This document shows positions 1 through 11,084 of a stretch of DNA of 64,000 bases, in pieces. Each line of letters begins with the position of its first letter. The first letter of the stretch is position 1. The notes beneath the pieces were generated by a model, which was given only the letters and a program-made list of their open reading frames with translations, was not told the DNA's origin and ran no database searches. The position numbers and the translations under genes are program-made. The stretch lies in NCBI GenBank assembly GCA_963971575.1, contig OZ020618.1:33582731-33646730 (forward strand), in the 5' to 3' direction. This stretch comes from Liopterus haemorrhoidalis. Its lineage: Eukaryota > Arthropoda > Insecta > Coleoptera > Dytiscidae.

Positions 1-94
1 TTTAGAAACATTATTTAGCCATGTTATTCGTGGTCTTCTTTTTGGTTTTGGTATATTATCAAAAACTTGCAGTTCCATTATTTAACATTCTTTC

Positions 95-286
95 CCGTGG
101 CGGCGCTAGCTCTCAAAATCTGGGAGAGCCAGGAATTTTTTTAGTAACATTTGGGGAGGGGGGTAAATACAAGTGATGACCTAAAAAAAAGGTCCTCACT
201 TCTAAAATACATTTTTCTCCGAACAATTCTGGGGGGGGGCAACTGGGGGCCTTGCCCCCCTGGACACCCCGCTAGCGCCGACACTG
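95..286. mobile_element. hAT-type MITE, 192 bp, 8-bp TSD
   Basis: The ends are inverted copies of each other: the left reads CCGTGGCGGCGCTAGC and the right reads GCTAGCGCCGACACTG. Both sides are flanked by ATTCTTTC (87-94 and 287-294), a perfect 8-bp target duplication. The CAGTG-like ends plus an 8-bp duplication are the hAT signature. It has no coding capacity and would depend on a transposase supplied elsewhere. Its interior holds one unit of the GGTCCTCACTT/AAGTGATGACC minisatellite that is expanded at 37960-38110 and 58840-59165. Confidence 0.85.
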
Positions 287-294
287 ATTCTTTC

Positions 295-873
295 TATCCA
301 TCGTATTCTTACATTTTTTTATAAAACCAATAGTAACATCTTCTTGAAACATAACCTATATATAATATATGTAGGTTATATAAAATACTAGTGGATTTAT
401 TGACCGTTATCCGTCTGTTTACGATGTCTGCAAGACTTACTTTTTTAAGAACTCATTTTATAGTTTTATTTATTCTCGTTAGCTGGCGTACATTAGCGTT
501 TAATAATTTACAAATAATGTATTACTTGTCAGAGTATCTCAACCACGAAAATTTGTGTAGTTGTTTTCCATTATATCTTAGTGTGATTTTGTCTTGCATC
601 TTTTTATTTAATCTGAATTTACAAATATCTCATCTGTAATGTTTTCATTATTGATTCTGTCAAGTTTGATACATCTTTTCATTGCTCAGTTACATCAAAT
701 CATAAAATTTATTATAGAGATTATCACACATTTTGTAATCGCAATTTTCGTAAATAATGTGATTAGTTTGATGTTCATAAGATATATTTAGTAAATAAAT
801 TAGATCCCAGATCAGAATTTGCTACATTTCCCATGCCACAGAAATTGTAAACCTACTGCACAATAGTTATATG
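295..873. other. No recognisable feature
   Basis: AT-rich DNA between two hAT MITEs. The open frame at 391-639 is hydrophobic and T-rich, with no family resemblance, and is treated as chance. Confidence 0.5.
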
Positions 874-1303
874 CAGGGATGGATAACGTAACGTATCGAT
901 ACCCGATAACGTTATAATAACGATTCAATTACAGTTTCTAATACAATAACGTAACGATATTTTTATAACATTATATAACGTTATAATAATATATAACGAT
1001 TCATAAAAAGTTATTTTATAACGTTATTAAAATAACGTTATAAAAATGTTTCATTTGTACTGAATAAATGTATTGCGATTTCAAGTAAGTTTCCATTTTC
1101 GTAGACATTTTATATTTTCTAAAAACAGTTTTCAACCACAAGACAAGTAAGTGTAATTTAATATTTACAACGAAAACAGATCCCAAAAATAGGCAATTTC
1201 AGAGTTACAAATAAAAAATAATTTTATAACGTTATGTAACGAAAACAAAAAATAAATAACGTTATATAATAACGTAACTATTTGAAACGTTATTTTATCC
1301 CTC
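874..1303. mobile_element. hAT-type non-autonomous element, 430 bp
   Basis: The left end is CAGGGATGGATAACG and the right end is the inverted CGTTATTTTATCCCTC. A perfect 8-bp duplication, GTTATATG, flanks it at 866-873 and 1304-1311. The interior is filled with short AACGTTAT palindromes, so the element is close to self-complementary over much of its length. It contains no open frame of note. The CAGGG...CCCT ends and the 8-bp duplication place it with hAT transposons. Confidence 0.82.
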
Positions 1304-1311
1304 GTTATATG

Positions 1312-2160
1312 TATATCAACATACACACTGTTGTGGAGTGATAGAGACCTTTTTGATGCACTACCTGCTAAAAATATAGTTTTGAAAAAAAAATGGATTT
1401 CGTAGCAAGATCTGGTTTCTAAGATACAATAATATCGAGAAGTGTGATTTTTTCTTTCAATCCGGAAAAATTTCACTTTCTCACCGTGGTACATAAATTG
1501 TTATTACTAAATCGCCTATAGAAAAATTAAATGCACTGTCAGTCTTACATTATTTTTCATCTTATTTCATATACTTTTTAAACAAAAAATACCAACACTA
1601 CAATTTCCCTATGTTAACAATTATCTTAAATAATACTAAGCGCTAAATGACCACGTCCACTCTTCAAACAACAAATATCAAACGCACTATCTGTGAAATA
1701 CGTGCATTAAGCATGGTACTTACCGCTAAAATGTTCGGTAACCGGTCAGCAAAGCCGTAACTAGCTTTGTATGGGGCCTGTGTAAGGTGGAGAAAAAATA
1801 AAAATGCAAAAAAGGATAATCTACAGTCTAGCTTAGGTCTCACTATGACGAATTTCCGGCCCGCTTTCGTCCTGGGCCCTGTGCCTTTGTACCTGTCTCC
1901 TTACAGCACTGCCGGTCGGTATCTGTAGTAGTAAAGCGTGACGATTTCGTTGGTCTACACTGCGGCTCCATAAACATTATATTTTCTGTATTAGATAAGT
2001 TGTAACCAAACGTTTGGAAAACATCGCGCTGGGCGTTATATGGTTAAACGATGAATTATTACAGAAATATTTGAAATAGTTAAACTCAAATAAATAACTA
2101 TAGTCCATTCCAAATAAGAATGCAGCAGGTGTCAATGTGAACCAATAATGTTTTACGTAC
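1312..2160. other. No recognisable feature
   Basis: AT-rich DNA with short G+C-richer patches near 1740-1960. No coding frame or repeat end could be supported. Confidence 0.45.
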
Positions 2161-2292
2161 TTAAGGATGTGCCGGATCATACAAATTTCATATCCGCGAA
2201 TACGGATACGGAATATATTCTATAAAATAATTTGTATCCGTATACGAATTATACGGATACATATACCAATACGGACATCTGGCACATCTCTA
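2161..2292. mobile_element. hAT-type MITE, 132 bp
   Basis: The left end is TTAAGGATGTGCCGG and the right end is CTGGCACATCTCTA, inverted with small differences. The flanks TTACGTAC (2153-2160) and TTACCTAC (2293-2300) agree at 7 of 8 positions, as expected for an aged 8-bp target duplication. The interior repeats ATCCGTAT/ATACGGAT, giving a largely palindromic structure. It is non-coding. Confidence 0.75.
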
Positions 2293-2300
2293 TTACCTAC

Positions 2301-4435
2301 TACAAAAATATAGTTACGTGGGAATTTTGAATTAAAAATATATTCATTATATATTTAACACACTTCCTTTGAGTATTCTTTAGGAAACCAGCAGAGCCAG
2401 CTCCAAATTTTCTTTCAGTCATATTTTATAAATATTAATTTACTGACAAAAAAATGTTTAATATTCGCGACTGCAAATTACAGTGAGACATCTGGTGGTG
2501 ACTGGCTAAATTAAACAGAAGCGTATATTTGGATAATATTTGTAGCGTGTTGTGCTGCAGTTTATGTGAATTAAGAAGTATTTCAAAATATAGTAACTTA
2601 AATACAGTGCTTTTTTGCTGAAATATTGTTTGAACAGATAAATATTAAGAAAAAACTTCTGACATATACGCTTTTCGTCCGCCATCAGCTGTTGTACGCA
2701 GCGCCGCCAACGTTAGTTTCAGTCGCGAATACTATTTAAATGTCATAGAAAGAACCTCAAAAATACTCAACTACATGTAAAGTTGGCTACGCGTTAATCA
2801 CAAGCAAATACCAACAGTCCTTACACACTGCATTTTCAATTGAAATGAACATTGAGTGATTAATTTCTAAGCTAAATATACATAAAAATATATTCACAAG
2901 TTTTATTTGATTTTTTATGTGCAAAATATGATACGATTTTTTGCATCTACACAAATTACTTAAAATGTCTTATATCTGATCGATATTATAACCAAACAAT
3001 ATTTAGATATTCAGGTGCTACTATAAAGCATTTATTTAACATTTACCTGTGTTATTTACATATTATAGTAATTAAATAATTAATAAAATATAATCAGTAT
3101 TATCGTATTAATTATTTTTTATGTGACTAGTAATGGTGAAATATAATGTATATATATTAATGTGTTAAACCACCCTACTATAAAACATGCTACAGTCATT
3201 ATAAATAGGTGATAAAATTTTACGATATCCACACACACCCAGCAGCCGACTGACTATACGTTGACTGGCAGACTTTCAATCTGTCAAAGAGTCTTACGTA
3301 TAAATCTACCCTGATTCGTTCAAAGCGATGAGCGATAGGCGTCTCCTATGTTTATTTTTGGTTCTTCTTCAGCTTAGTTTTTGCCGACGTTCAGATGCTT
3401 TCAGCTTTGCATCTTTAGGGCGAGATCTCTGCTATATATGAAGTAGATGGCAGATATTACAAGTTTGTTTTCTTAACTTGATGTGTTTGGATTTGACCGT
3501 AAAGGAAAAGCTTCAAAGCGTTATTTGATATGAGATTAGTTCAAATGGAGATTTTAAAACATTATAAAACGATATGATCTTCGATGTTCGCATTTTTGAC
3601 AAAATATGCCTACATACATATTAGGTTTTAGAATTAAATGTGAAATGTATTTTATGTGAATTACAAATTTAATTTGTACAATAGTACCTAAGTTACATCA
3701 TATTTAAATATTTACTACAAATAATTCTGTAATGTTTACTTCGGAGTTAAGTAATGTTTATTTTGACGGGTACAGGCTTACTACTGACCTTGTCAAATTA
3801 TGTTTAAACAAATTAATTGTTGGCAGTTGACACTATTGGTATTCTAATTAAATTTATTTTTTATGTCTGTCCAATAAGTACATACGAGCAACTCTCGAAA
3901 ATTATGAGCATTAGTTACTCGCAATTTGTTAATTCGCTAGCTTAAAAAGGGCGGATGGCAGTAATAACAAAAAAAGAAAGAGACGGATAGAAGTAATGAC
4001 AAAAAAAAATAATAAGAAGGATGGAAGTGATGACAAAAAGGAAACGGATCGGCCGGATGAAAAATTTTAAATAGTCTCACTCGCAAATAGCATATTTCCA
4101 ACTCGCAAAATGCGTGCGTACGAGTGTGGTTTTTGAGTGTGGTTCCATACAAGGTTTGATAAAATGTCCAAAACAAAATACTCAAACAGTGCGCGTTGCG
4201 TAATGACTAGTAAGTGGAGTGGGGGAAAATGACTTGGCATAATACAGCTGTCATTTATGAGTGACTGTCGTTAAGTTTGTTTCGCTGTTGTTTCGTTCCA
4301 ATTCGATAGCAGATATTGTAAATTGATTTTCTTAAAATGGTCCTGATCGAAAACCAGCATGTCTGTATGAAACTTGAAAAGATAGCGAAAGTAATATTTG
4401 AATTTTAGAAGCAGATTTTGGAGAAGATGCAAATC
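2301..4435. other. Mostly featureless AT-rich stretch
   Basis: No gene or element end could be supported. A purine-rich block at 3951-4052 contains three imperfect copies of a roughly 38-bp unit built around GACGGATAGAAGTAATGACA. The opposite-strand frame across it (3937-4185) is low-complexity and probably not a protein. Confidence 0.4.
3951..4052. repeat. Imperfect 3-unit purine-rich tandem repeat
   Basis: Three diverged units of the form GGATGGAAGTGATGACAAAA follow one another, spaced about 38 bp. The function is unknown. It may be a decayed relative of the AAGTGATGACC minisatellite seen elsewhere in the window, but the similarity is short. Confidence 0.45.
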
Positions 4436-4680
4436 ATTAACAATCAAGGCCAAAAAGAGAACAGAGTCTCAAAAGAACTTACGAGAAGAGTAGAAACCAA
4501 CCTTGACTTAATAAATAAAATCTTCACAGGTGATGAAAGTTGAATTTGTGGCTATGATGTGTAAACAAAACGCCATCACAATGGAAAGTATCGATTTTTC
4601 TGATCGACGAAAATTCGGCAAGTCAAATCGAATGCGGAAGTCATGTTAATAATATTCTTTGACTGACAATATATTATTCA
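4436..4680 (+). pseudogene. mariner transposase fossil
   Basis: Reading from about 4445, the frame gives QGQKENRVSKELTRRVETN followed by LDLINKIFTGDES, then GYDV. This matches the mariner transposase core, where the D in the GDESW motif is the first catalytic aspartate. In-frame stops replace the W after GDES and the residue after GYDV. After a frame change, RQVKSNAEVMLIIFFD (about 4616-4663) matches the block that carries the second catalytic aspartate. The helix-turn-helix region upstream is only faintly recognisable, and the C-terminal D and the inverted ends are not seen. The copy is dead by stops and shifts. I am confident of the mariner family; the subfamily is not determinable by eye. 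Confidence 0.85.
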
Positions 4681-4699
4681 CTGTTAGTGCATACTAAGA

Positions 4700-5945
4700 G
4701 ATGAATCAGAAAATAGAAATATTTATCTTTGGTCTCTGAAGCGATATGTTGGTCTGTATCGGTACGTTACTTTGTATCTTACCGTTTGTTATCAACTAGG
4801 TAGCGAGTCTGTGATATAATGTAAACATGATCTCAAACTGAAGTGAAATTCCTGACTAAAGGAGTTAAGGTAATAGGCGTGAGTTTTATCCAGGGTTCGT
4901 CATTATGATAGGCAAATTAAATGATATGTACTGGTACTTGTACTAGTCTGAGAAGGGGATCACTTAAGTTTTTAAAGGTGAAAGGTTACACATGTTAAGT
5001 AAAAGAAGGTGGGTTTCGAATTAAAGATTTATTATAGAATTTAATATAGAATATAGAATATAGGAATATAGAATATAGAATATAGGAATATTTAATATAG
5101 AATATAGGATTTACAAATTACTTTTACATATTATATAGGATTTACAAACTATAACTTGGTATAACTAGATCGTGTTCCTAGACAGAAGTTTCGTTTTAAA
5201 GAGAGGACCGAGTGCAAAATATCATGCATTAGCAGCTTTAATTCTGTTCGTAATTTTCTGCTGTATCAAATTCACCTGATTTATCATGGTGCACAGGTAT
5301 TTAAAAGTATAAACTCTCTCAAAAGTGTTGTCATTAATTTTTAACTTGGTTCTCATGACTGCGTCTACTAACAATAAGATAGTTGAATTTTTCTTTACTG
5401 ATAATGAGTCCTACTTATATTAGGTACGTTATTTACGTTATTACGTTTTTTCGTTATTTATTAAGCAGTAACTTTGAACAAGAGTCAATTTGAACAATAA
5501 AATGTATAAGATAATTTTCAAATTAAGTTTTATAATTTATGGCTTGTATTTTTTCTATTACGTGAATTCTAAAATCTTCTAACTGTAATATAACTAAAAT
5601 TTCTGTAAATGCTAAAAAGGATCCACTGTGTAAGATTCACAACGGGGTGTGAGATTCTGAAGTCCTAAAGCCTTTATCTATTATAACCTTTATCTCTTAT
5701 ACCTGTGGGTTAAGCGCGCCTTTTTTAAGTGTTTACAGTTTTGTTAAATATTTATGTGTTAACATGTGCATTTATAACTGCATTATTAAATTCTAACATT
5801 GTATGTTTACATAAGTATTTATTGTTTTCAGGTAAGCAAATACGATCCTTAATCAACACTATAGATTTCCTAAGAGGGTTGTATTCGTAAGTAAATATTT
5901 ATTTTAATATTACGTTAATTTTATCTACTTGAACATTCTGACATC
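4700..5945. other. No gene; short A/T minisatellite
   Basis: AT-rich sequence without recognisable coding regions. At 5035-5112 a run of GAATATAGAATATAG-type units forms a small imperfect minisatellite. Nothing else is supported. Confidence 0.45.
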
Positions 5946-5959
5946 CAGAAAGATGTCAA

Positions 5960-6850
5960 GACTTCTTTCTCTCTCTAAATACTTACAAAATTCTCAAATG
6001 TGTGATAATTCACACTTTCACAAAATTCATATTTTTTTATAAATAACACCCTTCCTTCAAAGGGCCTATAAAATTTTTATAAATGAATAAAAAGCATTTT
6101 TATAAGTGACAAAAAACGGTTTATAATTTAAAAGTTCTGTTAAATTATTAAGAGTTCACTGTTCAATAATTTTCAAACGCTATTTTTTTTATCTTTATTT
6201 GTTGTTATATTGAGTGGTGTTGTTATATGAAACCTCTTAGAGCGTGAATAAATCAACAAGTTTTTATAATTGAAAAATCTTTTTTTTTTTTGAATTTTCG
6301 TCAAAAATTTATTAAAAAACTTTGGTCCCCCACTCTATTTTCCAGAGGGATTGATTCTCAAAATCCTCAATAATGTACATTGATCGGAACCGAAATAGTT
6401 CAATAGAAATTTTTATCATATTAGTTTTTCGAAAAATATAGAATTTTTTATGTCGTTGAAAAAAATTATTTTGTTTAAAATTATTATGTGTGGTATGCGG
6501 ATGAAATGTAGTTTTTCAAAATTTCTTTATTTTGACACGGTTTTTACCAAAAATGTGCTACAAAAACTCTTTTCCCACGCCCTATTCCCTAACTCTGCGG
6601 GATTAATCCTAAAATCTGAAAAATTTTGAATAATTCACATCATTGTGAACCAGAATAGTAAAACAGGAGTTTTTGATCTGATAGTTATTTTGAAAATTAT
6701 CGAATTTTTTACAACACCGTGCTTGTAATATTTATTATCTCAAGTAGCACGTGGATCGTCCTTTCAAAGCTTATCAAAATTTATGATTCTAAGTTTCTAC
6801 CCACAATTTGTTATCACTTACTAAATACCTACTTCTCATCAATTTTCTAT
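5960..6850 (+). repeat. Family A (HINE-like) fragments, three pieces
   Basis: At 5978-6015 the 3' end of family A is present: a diverged subterminal repeat, then a hairpin of the GTGTGATAATTCACAC type. Blocks at about 6290-6480 and 6545-6850 repeat the central family A sequence (a CCCAC...CTCT / AATGTACATTGAT / CAATAGAAATTTTT series in the same order as in the copy at 28502-29585). The last piece ends with CACTTACTAAATACCTAC at about 6815-6834, but the subterminal repeat remainder and hairpin are deleted. These look like successive, partly overlapping truncated copies. Confidence 0.55.
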
Positions 6851-9659
6851 TATACCTTTTACGGGACCAGTGTGTTCTGCAAATTCAGTAGTTTTTATGT
6901 ATTCATGCAAAAAATTCCGGATCTACGTACTTGCGTCGGGGTCATATTATCAAACTGATTGTGCCTTTAACTTGTGTTAGCTTGAATAAAATAAAATAGA
7001 ATTTTTGTTCTTCGAAAATTAAATTGGCCAATTATTATCTAACAAAAAATTAACGGTAGTGCTGTAATTTAAGTAGTGCTTTCAAATACATATTCCAAAT
7101 TTATATATTTTGTATATTTTATTTCATCATTGTTTTTCCACAAATGCTATTTACAAATAAAGCAATGATTTCATAATTTGATCAATTATTTATTAGTATT
7201 GCACATATTTACAAATCACAATTATTTATTTTAATCCGAGTCGAACATTTTCTGAAAACCTTGTGTTATATTATTATATTATATGCATGTATGTAATCGC
7301 AAATATGACAGTGATATGTTATGTATGTTTAATTGTGTTTGTCATCTGAATAATATCAGTGGAGTAATGCCAGCAACAGAAATGTAAATTTGATTTGACT
7401 TATTATCATAACTTGACAAATATAAATATAATCCGAGTAAACAAAGATTCGTATGTTATTAATGTTAAAATATTCATGAAATACATATGTTGTAAACCAA
7501 ATATGACGCAATTTTAAAAGAATTTTTGCAACTCATGTAAATCAGAGATTATTCATGAACAAAACAAACAGAGTAATCTGGATGAGTTGTATCATACCGG
7601 TCTGTTAAAAAAATAATCGCGGTCCAGCATCATAAAACCGTTAATAAGAAATTATTTAAAATTTAAATGATCATCTTAGAAATAGCGCAAGGGCGCTATT
7701 TCGCCACAAAAGACTGCAACTACATATCACTGCCAGCGTTTTCTGCACTGCTATCGTTTGGAACCGGTTTTTGATCAATTTAATTTTTTCATTTTTGTAT
7801 CTCTTCTATCGTTTGAAAGCGATATCTATTTAAGACACATTTCAGTTTTGGAAACAAGAAAAAGTCACACAAAGCCAAATTAGATGAGTTTTTTTGCCAA
7901 TTGTTGCTTTTCCATTGCTTGTTCATATGCCATATTTTTCATATTTTGAATATTTTATTGCTATTTTTATTAATTTGAAAACTTTATATTATACTGCGCC
8001 GCAGCCATCTCGATTGTGCCATAAAGTAAATGGGCATCTTTCTTTGCATACATCTGTATTTACTTTTTTAGCACTTTTCTTTCTTAGGGAGACCAATATT
8101 TTTTTCTTAGGGGCTCTAGTTTAGTTACAAGAAAAATGTGTCCTTTAAAAGCGTATTTTTTAGTGTTGTGGGGGGGGGGTCACGCCCACGACACGCCCTT
8201 GGTGCGCACCTGACTTGTATGCAAGTATGTCTTTGTCTTACTATTAATTTATCTTTTTTAAGATATGTGAATACTCCTTGCTTTCTTTTTTCTTTTTCTC
8301 TAAATTCTTTTGGAAAATCTTCATCTCTAGTTATTTTTGTTCCTAAAGCATTTTACTTTTTTTTAGAATAGTATTTTCAAAATATTCTTTGCCTTCCAGA
8401 GTTGTTAGCTTTTTCCAAGAGTATTCTGGGAGACCAAGTGATCAAAAACAAAATCATTTAGGATACTGATGAACCCATAACGACGTGCCGCCCCAAGGTG
8501 GCGGACGTATCGGGTCTATTCGTGACTATAATTACCGAAACGGCGCCACTATCGCTTTTGACACGAAAAAGGATAGTCATCTGTCAACGTATGTAAACAG
8601 TATTGGTTTATAAACAATTTTTGGTCTAATTTACGTGTTCTTGCTGCATACAGTATATTTGAATAATTATAACCGAGTATTAAAAAAGTGTATAAATATA
8701 GTGAATCCATTTTATGATAAAATTAGCTGTTTGTAAATGTATTTTTCAGAGGTTATAATGTTGGTGCGGGTTATACTCACAGAGAAAATAAAATGCTATA
8801 CTTTGAACTTAAAACATTTCTTTAAATACTTAATATCTACACATTTCTCAAGACATTTTATAGAAGGAGAACTTGTAATTTATTCTACACAAGAAAACTG
8901 TCAAATATTTGAAAACTAACACAGTTACGGATTACCCACATGAAATAACAAGGGGTTTTAATTATATTAACAATTATTTACACAACATTAAACGATTTTC
9001 TTGCACATGTGAGACAGAGAACATGAAAAATTCAACGTTAAAAGCTTGTTTAAAATCATCTGAACAGTAGAAATTTCCTTCAATAGAAACAAAATTTTAG
9101 AATCACTAATAATCTTTCTTCTTCACTTGTAGCAAAACATAAGTATAAATGGTGCATTTATTTACTTTTAACGCATTTTTCTCATTGGTATTAAAATTAA
9201 ATTGCAGAACTAATAAAGACACTTTGTCATACACTACAATTTTTCTAATAAAATTCATCTAATATTCGAAGATGTTCTTCCTGTGATTGACAACCATACA
9301 CACAGCAAGGAGTATTTAATCTTTTTTTCTTAAATTTATCACTTTATTCGTTGTAAAAACGGGGTGAGAATGGACAGAAAAAAAAAAAAACATGGTGAAC
9401 TATACGTAAACAATGACTATACTTTTTCGAAGTGTTTGATTGCCGCTAGAGGGATACGCGTTAAGTTGAGTCACCAATACTTATGTCACTGTTTTTATTA
9501 TATTAAGTATATAAGTATATATTTAAGCACCGCCACCAGACTAACATATTTGTTCATTTGTTTCGCCAAACATATTTGTTTCAGAATAGGAACATAAAGT
9601 AATATTAAGGAGAAACTACATGAGCCGGGTTATTATTCATGTACACTTAGCTATTTTAT
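6850..9659. other. No gene; orphan repeat ends
   Basis: Long AT-rich stretch. A short hairpin lies at about 7681-7702 (AAATAGCG...CGCTATTT). At 8170-8211 a G-run followed by GGTGCGCACCTG resembles the end of the hAT MITE at 14158-14407, but no matching partner end or target duplication is found. T-rich frames at 7894-8371 look like chance. A CCGCC/GGCGG inverted pair lies at 8489-8506. Confidence 0.4.
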
Positions 9660-9979
9660 CTTATTTTATTTTGTTTTGTTTAATTATATTTTATCTTGTT
9701 ATTTTATATTATTTATATTATTTTTTATATTATTTATATTATTATTTATATTTCTTTTATATTATTTATTATATGCAATTTTTTACTGATTGATGTACAT
9801 TTTGATATTTTATATTTTCTGATATCATCTATGCATTTTATATTTCGTATTTTAATTTATTTATTTTTATTTTATAAATTGTTCCATATTATATTGTATT
9901 ATATTTGTCATATATATCAGCATAATGTATTTCAATGGTTTAGAAAAATAAAGGCTATTATTATTATTATTATTATTAC
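9660..9979 (+). repeat. LINE-like 3' tail with (ATT)n
   Basis: T-rich sequence ends in AGAAAAATAAAGGCTATT followed by (ATT)n at about 9957-9977, the kind of polyadenylation-like signal and short-repeat tail left by 5'-truncated non-LTR retrotransposons. No coding sequence is recognisable upstream, so the family cannot be named. Confidence 0.4.
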
Positions 9980-9984
9980 ATGAA

Positions 9985-11084
9985 CGGGGTGAAGTAGATT
10001 AAACAAGTTAAAAAAAAATCCGCGAGGAAGGGGAATTTTTTTGTCACCACAGTGAGAGGGTCATCCCCGGGTACCCCCTTGGATTCAACTCTGAATATTG
10101 TGGAGCCAACCTTAAACCAATATGCTGACAAATCCCTAAACAAGGTCACATGTGATCGGGGAGTAAAATGCACAGAAGCTAGTGAGTGAGACTGTGGAAG
10201 TTATTTATTTAAACCCATAAAAACTAACATAAACAAATTATGTGTGAATTCTGGTTCTATTTTTAGTATTAAATGGATTATGTCTACGAGTATCTCTTTT
10301 GTGACAAGGTTTTATCATAAAACCCAAACACACTATTTATTAAAATTTTTCAACACTGTTAAACATTTTCAGATTAACTTAAGTTTTGTATCTTTACTGT
10401 GTTTAGTCGAAAATAAATATTCACTTATTATTCAACAATGTTTCAAATAAACACGAAGTATAGTAAACAAAGCACCCACTACATACTATAATTTCTAACG
10501 TTATTTATAATAATTGTAGTTAAAAAAGTAAACTGTTTAAATATATATATTGAATTTCCTTCATTCATTTATCGGTCAATTTACGCTTCGAGTAGTTAAG
10601 TTCAATTAAGTTATTACTTAATTAATGTCAAATTAATTTACTCAGCAGTTTAAGAAGAAATAGTAATTCGTTTAAAGACAGTGTTTTGGATTTTTATCAA
10701 ATGAAATATGTACATATATAAAACGAAAGCAGTAGCAACAGCCTACAGGACGTATTCGATACGTAACAGGTGTTTATGCGGCTCTCATAATGTCTCCGGA
10801 ACGGAATACAGTTTTTTTTGACTTTTTTTAAATGTTTTTGGGGTCTGTGTAACCATTTCTAACTTTTTTATTATAAAATATACGATGGAGGTTAAATTAG
10901 GAAAGATCGAGTATTCCAATTTGAAACAAAAATATTAAATTAGAAAAAAAAAATCAAATAAACGAGTTATTTAAAAAATAGTTATTTGTGTACCATGACC
11001 AAAAAGTGGAACTTTTTCGTTCGCATCTGAATTTGATGGTCGAAGCAGAGCCGAGGCCTTCCAACATCTAAATCCCAACACCTA
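9985..11084. other. No recognisable feature
   Basis: Includes a G+C-richer patch at 10015-10190 with an opposite-strand frame of 65 codons. I do not recognise it, and it may be an unclassified dispersed repeat. Confidence 0.4.

Noticed and set aside
7894..8371. Two phenylalanine-rich frames as membrane proteins
   Set aside because: T-rich DNA gives F/L/S-rich translations on the plus strand; there is no start context or conserved motif.
9696..9983. 95-codon I/Y/F-rich frame
   Set aside because: It translates a low-complexity TATTATTTATATT tract and an (ATT)n tail.
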